A stretch of 64,000 bases of DNA from Candidatus Altimarinota bacterium (GCA_028713225.1 JAQTOS010000002.1:115627-179626); one strand, 5' to 3'; positions 12,928 to 23,602 are shown, counted from the stretch's first letter. The notes: generated from the letters alone by a model not told the origin. Program-made: numbers and translations.

Positions 12928-13002
12928 GCCGGGGTAGCTCAGTGGTAGAGCAGGGGCCTGAAAAGCCCTGTGTCGACAGTTCAATTCTGTCTCTCGGCAC
13001 CA
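12928..13002 (+). tRNA. tRNA-Phe (GAA)
   Basis: Full cloverleaf: acceptor GCCGGGG/TCTCGGC, D arm GCTC…GAGC, anticodon loop CTGAAAA (GAA), normal T loop TTCAATT, discriminator A73 and encoded CCA. Upstream of and co-oriented with tRNA-Gly(UCA). Confidence 0.95.
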
Positions 13003-13051
13003 TTAAAGAAAAATTTTTGACTTGAGAGAATCATCTCATATCAGTCTACAA

Positions 13052-13130
13052 GCGAGGGTAACATAAAAGAGTGAGTGTACTAAGGCTTCAACCCTTGGGT
13101 GTGCCAGTTCAAACCTGGTCCCTCGCTCCA
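13052..13130 (+). tRNA. tRNA-Gly (UCA), the UGA-decoding tRNA
   Basis: Acceptor GCGAGGG/CCCTCGC, discriminator U73 and encoded CCA. The anticodon loop CTTCAAC (13086-13092) gives anticodon UCA. G1-C72, C2-G71, G3-C70 and U73 are the usual bacterial tRNA-Gly identity features, so glycyl-tRNA synthetase should charge it and it would read UGA as Gly. The D arm is unusual (ACAT…GTGT, A/G-rich loop); the T loop TTCAAAC is normal. This RNA explains the in-frame TGA codons in every native gene. The spacer before it has TTGACT and a small GAGA/TCTC hairpin. Confidence 0.95.
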
Positions 13131-13149
13131 TATTCAATTACGAATTGAG

Positions 13150-13199
13150 AATTACGAATTACATACGATAAAGTAGTTTTTAGTTCCTAATTCGTAATT
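13150..13199. repeat. Inverted repeat after tRNA-Gly
   Basis: AATTACGAATTA (13150-13161) and TAATTCGTAATT (13188-13199) are perfect inverted arms with a 26-base centre. This could end the tRNA transcript; there is no clear T-run on the plus strand. Confidence 0.55.
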
Positions 13200-13223
13200 T
13201 TTAGTTAATAAATATTTTAAATT

Positions 13224-13556
13224 ATGGCAAATAGTCACGGGTTAAAATCAAGTGTAGTTAAAAAACAAGCTGCTGCTAGAAAGTTATCTAAATGAAAAAA
13301 AGCTTCATTTCAAGTTTATATTGGAAATGAAAATCCACAATCTAGAAAAAACCAATCATACAAAGCTAGAGCTCATTATTTTGAAAACAAGAAAAGTTTT
13401 CCTAAGAAAAAACTTGAAACAAAAAATGCAAAAACTCTTATTGAACAATGAGTAATTGATGAAAGAGGATTTTTTCTAAAAGGTAAAAAGAAAAATTTCT
13501 TAACTCAATCTATGGTTGATGCTAGAGGTTTAGATTTCTATGGAATGCCTAGATAA
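13224..13556 (+). CDS. Small basic protein, unknown function
   Basis: 110 residues, very Lys/Arg/Gln-rich (GLKSSVVKKQAAARKLSKGK, KKSFPKKKLETKNAKTL), with no signal or membrane segment. Composition and position after tRNA genes suggest an RNA-binding or ribosome-associated protein, but I recognise no ribosomal family. Five of its ten glycines, and only two by UGA, is fewer UGA than neighbours show, a pattern also seen in rplA and typical of strongly expressed genes. Terminated by the hairpin at 13598. Confidence 0.7.
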
Positions 13557-13565
13557 TAACAAAAT

Positions 13566-13630
13566 GTAGGGAATGAATATTTTCATTCCAACAAAAAAAT
13601 AATGTATGCGTGTCGCATACATTATTTTTT
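13566..13630 (+). terminator. GTAGGGAATG repeat and terminator
   Basis: Repeat element at 13566-13589 (GTAGGGAATG…CATTCC), then a strong hairpin AATAATGTATGCG/CGCATACATTATT with TGT loop (13598-13626) and T-run. It separates convergent genes. Confidence 0.85.
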
Positions 13631-13635
13631 TGTTT

Positions 13636-14316
13636 TTATAAATTATAATCTCATTTTTTCACATCACTAATTACTTCTTTGTCTTTGAATGTAATTACTC
13701 TTTTTCACATTTTATCTACTATATTTTTATCATGAGTTGCTATAATTATAGTTTTTCCTTCTTTATTTAAGTCTTCAAAAATTTTCATAATACTCATAGC
13801 TGTTTCTGGATCTAGATTACCAGTTGGTTCATCTCAGATTATTGTACTTGGATTATGAACCAAGGCTCTTGCTATAGATACTCTTTGAGCTTCTCAACCT
13901 GATAATTCATTTATATATTTATCTTTTTTCATTATTAGTCCAACTTGGTCGAGTACTTCAGGAACTCTTTTTGCTATCATTTTATCACTGTATCCACAAA
14001 CTTCCATAGCGAATGCCACATTTTCATAAACTTTTTTTGATTCAAGTAGTTTATAATCTTGGAAAATAACTCAAATAGTTTTTCTATAAGAAGTTATAAA
14101 TTTATTTGAATGATTCATATATAGCATAGAACCATTATCAAGTATTATATCACCAGATTCTCATTTAAAATCTCAAATTATGCTCCTTATAAGCGATGTT
14201 TTACCACTTCCTGAATGTCCTATGAAAAATATAAAATCTCACTTAGGAATATCTATATTTACATCTTTTAAAACTATTTTGTTTCAAAAACTCAGAGTTA
14301 AATTATCTATTTTCAT
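13636..14316 (-). CDS. ftsE: ABC transporter ATPase, FtsE-like
   Basis: 226 residues. Walker A GHSGSGKTS (about 36-44), Q-loop IFQDYKLL, signature LSGGEAQR, Walker B TIIGDEPTGNLDP and the H-loop THD are all present. Short length, DEPTGNLDPET and the VYENVAFAMEVCG region resemble FtsE, which with FtsX activates cell-wall hydrolases at division. No ftsX lies beside it; the next gene upstream on this strand is a thioredoxin-like protein. A LolD/MacB-type ATPase is the alternative. Confidence 0.75.
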
Positions 14317-14333
14317 ATTTTATCTATTTTTAT

Positions 14334-14654
14334 TTATTTAAAGTCTTTAAGAAAATCAAATATTTTTTTTTCATTTTCTATTTTCTTGTAAATTTCAGCA
14401 TTTTTATATACAAGTAATGTTGGAGTTATACTTATTCAAAGATCTTTACTTTTTTCTTTGTGTTCTATTACATTACAAAATCTTAGAGTATATCAATTAA
14501 GTTTAGATTTTATAAATATTATTGGAATCATAAACATTATTTTCTGACAAGGTTTGCATTTAGGATGTCCAAAAATTATTATTAGATTTTTGTTTTTTTC
14601 TAGTATTTCATCTATTTTTTTAGCTCAAATCATGAAATTTGTAGTTTTTTTCAT
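14334..14654 (-). CDS. Thioredoxin-fold protein with CKPC motif
   Basis: 106 residues. IIIFGHPKCKPCQKIM places a CxxC redox pair after a beta strand, and ITPTLLVYKN supplies the cis-Pro loop of the thioredoxin fold. It has no signal peptide, so it is probably a cytoplasmic thioredoxin- or glutaredoxin-like disulfide reductase. It ends 17 bases before the FtsE-like gene on the same strand. Confidence 0.75.
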
Positions 14655-14691
14655 AATTTTGGCTAAAATTACCATTAAATCATCAAGCATT

Positions 14692-14751
14692 AAAAAAAGA
14701 ATTAGTTAATTATTATATTTCTTTTTCTATAATAATTCTAATTCTTTTTTT
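14692..14751 (-). terminator. Long hairpin terminator after GGDEF gene
   Basis: AAAAAAAGAATTAG and AATTATTATA pair with TATAATAATT and CTAATTCTTTTTTT, a roughly 24-bp stem with a 2-base bulge. It sits between the minus-strand GGDEF and thioredoxin genes. Confidence 0.8.
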
Positions 14752-14775
14752 AACAAATTATTTTTTTAAAATACT

Positions 14776-16431
14776 TTAAACAGATCTTAAATCTATACCA
14801 GAATCTATGATTTGTACTTTACTTGTATTTATTAGCCTTACATCATCAAGTGTTAAATCAAAAGAATCTGTATTATTTAATAATATTCTTACTCATACTA
14901 TTTTTCAATCTTGTTCAATAGCTTCAGCAATAGCATTTTTTTCTTGCCAAGATTCATCAATCTTTCCATCTGATATAAGCTGTTCTTTTATAAATCTAAA
15001 TCATTTTGCTCGATACATATACTCATCTATTTCTTCTTTTATTGTTTCAATTTGCTTATCAATTTTTTCTTTATCTGTTTCATTGTTTAAATCGGAGATA
15101 TTAATAGTTTTTATTCCCCAACTAGATCAAACATTTATTGCATCTGTTTCTCAAGATTCTTTTTTATCTATTCTTACAGCTGTAAAAGTAATATCAAAAA
15201 AAGTTTTTCTAATTTTATTGAGTTTATGAGCGACTTCATCTGTATTATCAGTTTCCATAATCAAAATAAATTCATCTCATCAATATCTATATAATTTATC
15301 ATTTGTTCTTATTGATTTTTGCATATATTTTGAAAATTCTATTAAAATTTTATCTCAAAATGGGTGTCAATAAACATCATTTATAGGTTTAAATCAATCT
15401 AAATCAAGCATGATAATAGTATATTTTTTATTATCTCATTCTCTATTTACTTTTGAACAAAGTTCCGTGAAATCTTCATTGAGTTTTCTTCTGTTGAATG
15501 CTCAAGTTAAAACATCTTTTCTAAGTAAGTCTTCTAATTCTTCTATTTTTTGATCTTTGGGAATTCAAAATCTTAATGTTCATCATTCTTTTACTGGTCT
15601 AGTTGTCCATAAAAGTGTTTTTCTTTCTTTTACTTTTGTTGTTAAAGTAAATGGAATATTTGAATATCAATCTTTTTTAGCATCATCTAGCATTCATAAA
15701 TATTCAAGAGTGTTATCAAGATCTTTATGTTCAGCAGTATTTTTATAAAGCATAGTCATAACTTCTCATCTTTTTTCTAAATACTCATTTCACGTTCCAT
15801 CTGTTTTTTTTATTTCTTCATTATAATAATCAATTGCATTTTGATGGGTAAATCATGTTTCATCAGTCATTTTTTTATTCCATACTTCAGGAAATCAATC
15901 ATCTTTATATTTTGTTATTGGGAAAGGAGCTAAATCAAATAATTCTTTTAATTTTGTAACATTACCATTTCATTCATTTAAAATAGTTTGTACATAAATT
16001 TCAAGTCACTCCATATTTTTTTGCATCTTGTCTTTTTCGTCTTCTAATTTTTCTATATATTCTAAATATTCTTTTTCTTTTCTAGTTTTTTTAAATAAAA
16101 CAATACATATTAATATTCATATTAATACAGAGATTAATACTATATTTTCTGTGCTTAATAAATCATCCTTTTTTAATAATTCAGAATAAGTAGCTTTAAA
16201 TCTTTCATCTTTTAAAAGCTCTTTTACTTGTATTTTTTCTTTTTCAGTTAAATTAGATTCATCTATTTTTTGATCTATAATATTATTTAATTGTTTTTCT
16301 TTATTATTAATTCAAACTGTTTTTTCTATTTTTACTTTACTCAAATCAATAATATCCTGAGCTTTTGATTTCTCTGGAATTCATAAAGTTAATGCTCATG
16401 CAACTAATACTCAGTTTAATATATTTTTCAT
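14776..16431 (-). CDS. Membrane-bound GGDEF-domain protein
   Basis: 551 residues. A signal peptide (MKNILNGVLVAGALTLG…KAQ) leads to a charged extracytoplasmic helix region, one membrane segment (about 99-119, ENIVLISVLIGILICIVLF), a coiled coil, a middle domain that may be PAS/GAF-like, then a GGDEF domain starting DVLTGAFNRRKLN with YRYGGDEFIL. Both glycines of GGDEF are UGA. The motif is intact, so diguanylate cyclase activity (2 GTP to c-di-GMP) is plausible. The segment EYMY-CGA-AKG aligns with the common MYRAK ending of GGDEF domains, showing CGA still means Arg. Confidence 0.85.
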
Positions 16432-16439
16432 CAATAAAA

Positions 16440-16485
16440 CAAAAATAAAAATAAGAGCTTATTCTATATAAAATTAGCTCTTATT
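16440..16485 (-). terminator. Terminator of the 196-aa membrane protein gene
   Basis: AATAAGAGCT/AGCTCTTATT stem followed on the minus strand by TTTATTTTTG. Confidence 0.75.
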
Positions 16486-16539
16486 CAAGTATATATGTAT
16501 TTACAATTTTTTAAATTATTGTGATATTTTTAAAAATAT

Positions 16540-17130
16540 TTATTTTGTTATATATTCATTTCCATCTAATTTATTTTTTGAATGTAAGAAAACAGCATAT
16601 CAAGCCAATATAAATGATTCAGCATAAACAATAGAACCAGGAATAAATCAATTAACTAAAACCATTCATCAACTTGTTAGTGAAAAAGTTAAAAAACTTT
16701 TAGTATCTATAGGCATATATTTATCTCTTACTTTTCTTATTGTAGCCATATATGCATACCAATACAAAAATCATAAAATAATAGACTGTAATATTTTTGT
16801 TCAACTAGATACTTCGTTTGTTCTTATTTTTTGCCATAATATCATTTGAAAATCAGGATTTGTAATATCACTAGTTCAAGCTTCTAAATTAGTAGCTAGA
16901 AATAATCTATTTATTACATCTCTTTGTGATTCATGTAATCATAACCCAAAGTTTTCATTCAAAATATGATTTGTGCTAAATTTAAAATTATTATAAGTAT
17001 AATCAATATCCTTAGAATAAAAATTAGTTATTAATATTAATAAAAGTCAGGTTATTATTGGTGTGAATTTTTTTATAAAAATAATTATATTTATAAAAAA
17101 AGTTTTGAAATTAATATTTTGTAAATACAT
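16540..17130 (-). CDS. Membrane protein of unknown function next to virB4
   Basis: 196 residues with an N-terminal membrane segment (about 20-40), a polar middle (NHILNENFGLGLHESQRDVINR) and two or three C-terminal segments (ILQSIILGFLYWYAYMA, LTFSLTSGGMVLVNGFI, SIVYAESFILAGYAVFL). It lies 18 bases downstream of the VirB4-like gene on the same strand, so it may be a membrane partner of that machine. No family recognised. Confidence 0.65.
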
Positions 17131-17148
17131 GTTTTAATTTAGGGTGAT

Positions 17149-19044
17149 TTATCTATTAGGATTTGTAGAAACTATTTCTGTTTCGTAATATGAAGCTAAT
17201 ACTTGTATGGCAACGTGTTCCATTCAAGCAAAGAAAAGTCATTGTCAAACCGCGGAATTAAGTAGGATATATTTTTCTTGTTCTGTTAATTTAAATATAT
17301 TTTGAATCGCATCTATTGAAGCAGGGGATTGTTTCAATAATATTTGAATAGATGAGTTTGTAACGATTGGTTTCCCTTGAGGACTTGCTATAAAATCTTC
17401 TACATCTTGAGTGATAGTTGTTACTCAAAGATTGTATTTTCTGGCTCTTTTTACTAGACCAAAAAGGAATTTAGCAGAATCTTCATGTTGCATAATATTC
17501 CAAGCTTCATCTATAACAAGTATTCTTTTTTTGTTTTCACTTCTTACTTTATTCCAAATATGATTTAGAATGTTGTACATTGCAATTGGCCTTAGATTAT
17601 CTCCAAGATCTCTAACTGAAAATACTTGTAATCATTCTTTTAGTGAAATATTTGTTCTTTGGTTGAAAATACCAGCATAGATTCAAGTTGTATATTTTTC
17701 TAATCTAATAGCTAAGTCTCAAGCTCAATCCATAGTTTCTATAACATCAAAAAAATCTTGCATAACAGGAACTTCTCTGTGTTCCATATCATCATTTTCG
17801 AAACTTACTCATTTTAAACTATAAGTTGTGATAAGAGCTTTTTCTATAAGAGATTCTTCTTTTGCAGATAATTTTCCAAGCATCAAACTCATAAGTCAAA
17901 TAAGATTTGTAATAGCTTCTCTAAGCAAATCTCATTTTTTCATATCTTTGTCTTTTAGTCAAAGAGGTAGATCAAAAGGATTTATTCTCTCAGAACTATT
18001 TAATGAAACATCAAGATAAGAACCTCAAACAGTGTCTACAAGTGCTTTGTATTCATTTTCCGGATCTATTACTATAACATCAATTCCCATCATAAGAGAT
18101 CTAAGAATTTCAAGTTTTACAGTAAATGATTTTCAACCTCAAGATTTCGCAAAAACACACATATTTGCATTTTCAGATTTGAATCTATCATAAATAATTA
18201 GTGAATTATTATGAGTATTTACTCAGTATAAAATACCATCATCATGACTAAGTGTACTTGATGTAAAAGGAAAAGTTGTAGATAATCAACCAGTTGAAAT
18301 ATTTCTATAAACTCCTAGTTCATCACGAGCAAAAGGTCCAGTTGAAACAAAAGCTTGTTCCATTCTAAGATAAGCTTGTTTTTGTAAAACATTTCTACCA
18401 CTAAGCATAGTTTCAATATCTTTTCAAATTTTGTTTAATTTCTCCTCAGTTTCAGCATAAACTGTAATATACAATGAAAAATGGAAATATTTTTCCATTC
18501 ATCTAGTAAGTTTAGCTCTAAGTTCTTCTACATCTTGAATTTGCGCATCAATAGCTGGATCATTAACTAGTCATTTATCAGCATTTATAGATCTTTCTGA
18601 ATTTAATTGAACAAGTCTTTTCTTTAAATATTTTTGGATAAAAGCAGAATCAATAGGGTAGATATACATACTCATATCAAATTTTGTATCCCAATTAATT
18701 ACTGGAGAAAGCCAATTTCATTCTAGATAATTTGGATAAGCATAAACAAAATAAGTTTTAGCAAAAACATTATTGATTTTGATTTTATCAGGCATGATTT
18801 TCATGAAAGCTGGAGAAACTAAATCTTTTACATAAGCCAAAGATTCGTTATATTCTTTTTCTATTTCAAGTAATTTCTTTTCCTCATCTTTTGATAATGC
18901 TTTATCTAAATCCATATTTTCTATACTCAAAGAAGAAGATTTTGAATCTTCTTTTTTGTTTGAGACAATGTCTTTTACTTCATAGCCAAAAGCATCTCCA
19001 GAGTATTTTTTTGATATTAATTCTTTTAATTTTTCGTTTGACAT
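17149..19044 (-). CDS. VirB4/TraC-like secretion ATPase
   Basis: 631 residues. An N-terminal VirB4-type domain is followed by a RecA-like ATPase with Walker A in CVFAKSGGGKSFTVKLE, Walker B ILVIDEAWNIM, and the conserved TQDVEDF and TNSSIQILLKQS motifs. VirB4 ATPases power type IV secretion or conjugation machines; in CPR genomes they often occur alone or with pilus genes. Starts with MSNEKLKELISKK at an AT-rich leader. Its neighbours here are a membrane protein downstream and a phosphatase downstream of its own promoter region. Confidence 0.88.
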
Positions 19045-19067
19045 AAAAATTATTTATTAGTTATTTT

Positions 19068-20285
19068 TTAATTCCAATTCCATTCAGTTATAAATTCATC
19101 TGGAATAATTTCTGAGAAGTCATTTTCTATAATTTCTCATCCAGTATAATGGGCAACTACAAGAGTAATATCATCATATTGACGATGTTTATATCACATA
19201 AATTTAGATAATTCTATGGTGATATTATTAAAAACTCATCTTGCAGTTTTTTTATGTACTCAATTTATAATCATTTCTGGAGAATTTTCAATACTTTTTA
19301 TTAATCTATCTTCTGTGTACATAGATTCATTTCAATCTTTTTTATTTTGATTTATAGCTTCAGTGATTCCATCAGAGTATAAAACTATTATATCTCAAAT
19401 TTCAAATTTAATTTCTTGTTCTTTTAATATTTTTGAAATATCTTTTGTCATTCATAGAGCTATTCAACCAGATTTTATTTTGAAACATTTTTGTTGATTT
19501 GCTTTATAAATCATCAAGTATTCATGCCCAGCTCAAGTCATAAAAAGTCTTTTTTCTGTTTCATTCCATCTAACTAGAAGTAAACTCATTAAAATATTTG
19601 ATTTTACTCTTGGTTTTAAAATCTCATTTGTCATTGAAAGTATTTGACTACCAGATTTTACTATTTTTGAAAATCAGCTTATTAGAGAGTTTACCATCAT
19701 CATAACAAATCCGGCTGCAACTCAGTGTCCTGTAGCATCTCAAACATAAATATAATAATTATCTCATTGTTTGATTATGTCATAAGAATCTCAACCGATT
19801 TCTCAAGCTGGTTTTGATTTTGCAATTATTTCTAGACTTGTAACAGCTTCTAATTTTTTGTTTAATAATTTTTCTTGGATTTCACGAGCTAAATCTACTT
19901 CTGATTTAATTGCTTTACCACTTACAAATTCATCTCTAATATTTTTCAGCATATTTAGAGTTGTAGTGAAAAATTTCAGAATGTATGAAAGATGAGGATT
20001 AATATTTTTTTTGAAAACTAATTCTTTTCATTTTAAACTTCAAGTTATAAAAGCTTTAATATTATATTCAAGTTCAGCAATAGGATCTTCATAATTTACT
20101 TTTATTAGAAGCATTATTATAGTTGATTGTATGATCACTAAAAAAACAGCAATTACATAAAAAATACTTGAATTTATATCAAGAAAATTATTTTTTATAG
20201 CATAAATTAATACTAAACTTGAAGAAATGGTTACTAGGATTAGTAAATTACTCAAGTTATATAAAGTGTTTTTAAAAAGTTTCAT
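19068..20285 (-). CDS. PP2C/SpoIIE-type serine phosphatase, membrane-bound
   Basis: 405 residues. Two N-terminal membrane segments (about 12-33 and 42-65) lead to a linker helix and a SpoIIE/RsbU phosphatase domain: EIGGDSYDII and YIYVGDATGHGVAAGFVMM contain metal-binding Asp residues, GDIIVLYSDGITEA the later ones, and DDITLVVAHY the last. Such enzymes dephosphorylate anti-sigma antagonists or other signalling proteins. I chose MKLFKNTL; an upstream in-frame ATG at 20339 would add 18 residues. The target is unknown. Confidence 0.87.
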
Positions 20286-20390
20286 ATAATTTTTATTTGT
20301 TATTTCCTTTATTTTAGCAGAAAAATGCCTTTTTTGCAAATTTATTTTGCTCTTTTTTGTAAAAAAATTTCTAATTTATAAAAAAGTTTA

Positions 20391-20492
20391 TATAATACCG
20401 CTTCCGTAAAGCTAGAAAACTACAAGTTTGAGAAAATAAAGTCTTCATTTTATTTTTTGAAATTTGTTGTTTTATTTGGCTTTTTACGGAAA
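20391..20492 (+). promoter_or_regulatory. pyk promoter and structured 5' leader
   Basis: A TATAAT box (20391-20396) would start the transcript near 20402, where TTCCGTAAAGC begins. This pairs with GCTTTTTACGGAA ending at 20492, closing a ~90-base domain with an inner AAAATAAA/TTTATTTT stem. The ORF starts 28 bases later. It could be an RNA stabiliser or regulatory leader; I recognise no known riboswitch. Confidence 0.45.
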
Positions 20493-20520
20493 TATTTTAT
20501 ATTTTTACGCAAAAGTTTTT

Positions 20521-21939
20521 ATGAAAAAAACGAAAATTATAGCGACTGTTTGACCAGTAACTGCTTCAAAAGAAAAATTACAAGAGCTTTATGATGCTTG
20601 AGTAAATATTGTTAGATTTAATTTCTCACATGTAGATTATGATTTTTTCTCATGAGTTTTACAAAATATCAAGGAATTAAATGAATCTGGAACTACAAAT
20701 TTATCAACTCTTCTTGATACAAAATGACCAGAAATCAGAACTAAAAAAATTGATGATAAAGTTGAAATAATCGCTGGAGAAGAATTTTATCTTTCTACTA
20801 TAAATGAAGAAAATAATATAGATTTAGAGGGAAAAAAACTTCTAGTTTGTGATTATGAATATATTTTAACTGATATGAAAGTTTGAGATATAGTTGATAT
20901 AGATTCAGGTTTATTAAAAGCTAGAGTAGAAAAAATATTACCAGGTAAATTACTTATGACTCCTCTAAATTCTCATTTAGTTTGAGGAAAAAGACACCTA
21001 AATCTTCCAGGAGTTAAATTGAAACTTCCAGGAATTACAGAATCTGATAAAAAAGATATAGAATTTGGTATTACAAAAGATTTTGATTTTATTGCAATGA
21101 GTTTCGTAAGAAGTAGAGCAAATATTTTGGAATTAAAAGAATTTTTAGCAAAAAATAATGCACCTCACATAAAAATTATTTCAAAAATAGAAAATGAAGA
21201 AGCTCTTGAAAATTTAGATGAAATTATTGATGAAACTCATTGAATAATGGTTGCTAGATGAGATTTGTGAATTGAAATACCTATTGAAACTATACCAGTT
21301 GTTCAAAAAATGATGGTAAAAAAATGTAAAGCAGCAGGGAAATTTGTAATAGTTGCGACACAAATGCTTGAAACTATGATTGATAACCCAATTCCAACAA
21401 GAGCTGAAGTTACAGATATTTATAATGCTTGTATGCAAAAAGCTGATTGTACTATGCTTTCTGGAGAAACTACAATCGGAAAATATCCAATTGAAACTGT
21501 TGCTTATATGGCAAATATCCTATCATTTACAGAAAAATCAGTAAATTATGATAATCATAAAATTGAAGCTGATTTTGGAGTAGATAATAATAAAAGAGAT
21601 TTAGTAACAGCAGCTGTAAGTCTTGCAACTGATATAGATGCAAAAGCAATTCTAGTTTTCACAAGAAGAGGATTTATGGCTCGTTTAGCTTCAACTATGA
21701 GACCCAAAAAAGATATTTATGCATTTTGTTACGACATAAAAGTTCTTAGATTTTTAAATATTTTATTTGGAGTAAGACCAGTTATGATAGAAAAAAAATC
21801 AAACGAAGAAAATGTAGAAACAGCAATTGCAAAATTAAAAGACAAAAATATTGTATCATCTGGAGACAAGCTTGTTGTAGTTTTTGATACAGAAAAAAAC
21901 GGAGAACTTATTCCAAGTATTCAAATAATAAATTGTTAA
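20521..21939 (+). CDS. pyk: Pyruvate kinase
   Basis: 472 residues, usual length. It converts phosphoenolpyruvate and ADP to pyruvate and ATP, the last step of glycolysis. The N-terminus KKTKIIATVGPVTASKEK and the VNIVRFNFSHVDY motif form the substrate site; LLDTKGPEIRT, ISKIENEEAL and HGIMVARGDLGIEIP (with UGA glycines) are family signatures, as is ATQMLETMIDNPIPTRAEV. The C-terminal domain (AKAILVFTRRGFMARLAS) is intact. Preceded by a structured leader. Confidence 0.97.
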
Positions 21940-21947
21940 GAATACTT

Positions 21948-21975
21948 GTAGGGTACGCAGGCCTGCGTACCCTAC
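21948..21975 (+). repeat. GTAGGGTACG palindrome, copy 1
   Basis: A perfect 28-base palindrome beginning GTAGGGTACGCAGG and ending in its complement, followed by TTTTGTATAAC. Identical copy at 22859. Likely the pyk terminator as well as a mobile-type repeat. Confidence 0.85.
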
Positions 21976-21995
21976 TTTTGTATAACATCAAATTT

Positions 21996-22024
21996 TTGCA
22001 AAATCTAATAAATTATGATAATAT
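21996..22024 (+). promoter_or_regulatory. TTGCAA-type promoter of FISUMP-like gene 1
   Basis: TTGCAA (21996-22001), 17 bases, TAATAT (22019-22024). Nearly the same sequence precedes the genes at 22968 and 36728. Confidence 0.65.
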
Positions 22025-22057
22025 AAAACAGAATTTAATTTTATAATATAATTTTTT

Positions 22058-22702
22058 ATGAATACAAAGGCGAGAATCTCTGAAGAGAGAAGGCTTAATG
22101 CTTATCATGACAGAATGGATTCTATTAGAAAATGATGAGAAAAAATAAAATTAGTAGAAAATGAAATTACTGAAGAAGTTAATGATATTTTGGATATACA
22201 ACAAGAAACTAAAACTTTACAAGAAATTCCATTATTTACTGGAAATCTAGAAGCTTTAGAAATTTCATGATTAGAGCCTTTTGATTTATGAAAACCAACT
22301 TGTCCAGAAATTATATTGAACAAATTTTGAGAATCTAGTTATACTGAACCTCAAGCTTGGGAAGATGGATGAAATTGGTATTATAATCCTCTATGAGCTT
22401 TAAAAGAATTAGAATTTTTATGAAAAAAAGTTCCAGAAGATTGGGAAAGAATCTGTGAACCTTACTGGAATGATTGACAAAAAATGGTAGAAGAATTATG
22501 ATTAAAGCTTGCAGGTTATCGTTGAGAAAAATCTCTTGAAATTATTGATAAAGATAGAGTAGGCATGTATTATTCTGGGGACTTATCTAATTCATCTAGT
22601 TTATCTTCGTTCTTAAGTTTCGATAGCCAAAATATTTGGACTTCAAACGGAACTAATACTTCTTATTGATTTTTAATTCGTTGTTTAAAAAATGCAGCAT
22701 AA
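22058..22702 (+). CDS. FISUMP-like protein, paralogue 1
   Basis: 214 residues. A charged N-terminus is followed by a core shared with the next gene (EALEIxGLxxFDLGxPTCP, AWE…WYYNxxGA, PEDWERIC, DGxxMxxELGL) and a divergent C-terminus ending FLIRCLKNAA. The WYYN…PEDWERIC…IRCLKN pattern matches the Fibrobacter succinogenes major paralogous domain (FISUMP), a C-type-lectin-like fold of unknown role. No signal peptide is visible, which is unexpected for that family. The pair has arisen by duplication including promoter and terminator. Confidence 0.7.
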
Positions 22703-22716
22703 CAATTAAAATTTTA

Positions 22717-22747
22717 AAAAATAAATCCCTTTGGGATTTATTTTTTT
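22717..22747 (+). terminator. Terminator after FISUMP-like gene 1
   Basis: AAAATAAATCCC/GGGATTTATTTT hairpin (loop TTT) with T-run. Near-identical terminators follow the genes at 22968 and 36728. Confidence 0.88.
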
Positions 22748-22858
22748 GCTTTAAAACACAATATACAAAATAAAAATTGAAAATTTTGCATTTTTAAAAA
22801 AAAACTTATTTTACTTTTACTTAGATTATGAAGTCATAGCGAAATATTTTAATTACTC

Positions 22859-22935
22859 GTAGGGTACGCAGGCCTGCGTACCCTACTTTTGTATAACATC
22901 AAATTTTTGCATAAAAATAAAATTTATGATAATAT
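22859..22935 (+). promoter_or_regulatory. Duplicated repeat and promoter upstream of FISUMP-like gene 2
   Basis: 28-base palindrome copy 2 (22859-22886), the same following TTTTGTATAACATCAAA stretch, then TTGCAT (22907-22912), 17 bases, TAATAT (22930-22935). The whole block repeats the one upstream of the first paralogue, so the duplication unit included its control region. Confidence 0.7.
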
Positions 22936-22967
22936 AAAAAAGAATTTAATTTTATAATTATTATTTT

Positions 22968-23588
22968 ATGGTAGGAAATAGCAGTAATAGTACTTCTTCA
23001 TGAGTTCCAGAAGAAAAAATTCTAAGAGAATATTTTGATAACAAAGGAATTAATAAACTTGTTCCTGAATTTAAAGAAAAGGCAACAGATGTTTTAGAAA
23101 ATACTCAAGAAACAAGAGAATTTACTTGAAATAGAGAAGCTTTGGAAATCGCATGATTAGAAGAGTTTGATTTATGAGAACCAACTTGTCCAGATATTAT
23201 AAAAAATCCTGAATATGTTTCAGCAATGGAACCATTAGCTTGGGAATATAAATGAAGATGGTATTATAATCATGAATGAGCTATGAGAGAAGCAGCATTT
23301 CTATGAAAAGAAATTCCTGATTTAGAAGATTGGGAAAGAATCTGTAAACCTTATTGAAAAGATTGAGAAAGAATGGCAAAAGAATTGTGATTATCTTTTA
23401 TAGATAAGGGACTTTGGGTTACTTGACCCTCTTACAATAATCAGATTAACGATGCAATATATTGCACTCGTAGTTATTGTGATAGTGATGAATTTAAGCT
23501 ATTCTTTACTTTTCGTAATATTTACCCTAATAATTGCGGTCGAAGAGACGCAGGGCGTTCTGTTAGACTTTTAAAAAATGCGGCATAA
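22968..23588 (+). CDS. FISUMP-like protein, paralogue 2
   Basis: 206 residues, same layout as paralogue 1: shared core (FTGNREALEIAGLEEFDLGE, WYYNHEGAM, EDWERICKPYGKDGERM) and a C-terminus of different sequence (YNNQINDAIYCTRSYCDSDE…RDAGRSVRLLKNAA). The conserved frame with a fast-changing C-terminal domain suggests ligand-recognition diversity. A CGA codon lies in the tail (CG-CGA-RDAG). Same function caveats as paralogue 1. Confidence 0.7.
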
Positions 23589-23602
23589 TAAAATATATTT
23601 TA

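Noticed and set aside
14776..16431. CGA as a second Trp codon
   Set aside because: CGA falls at Arg-typical or Trp-unlikely positions: MYRAK in a GGDEF domain, the ClpB middle domain, TQIRDIM in the Rsm enzyme, and KREKRA in the Fe-S scaffold.
22105..22323. Minus-strand ORFs opposite the FISUMP-like gene and many similar frames
   Set aside because: They are antisense shadows of genes supported by motifs on the other strand.
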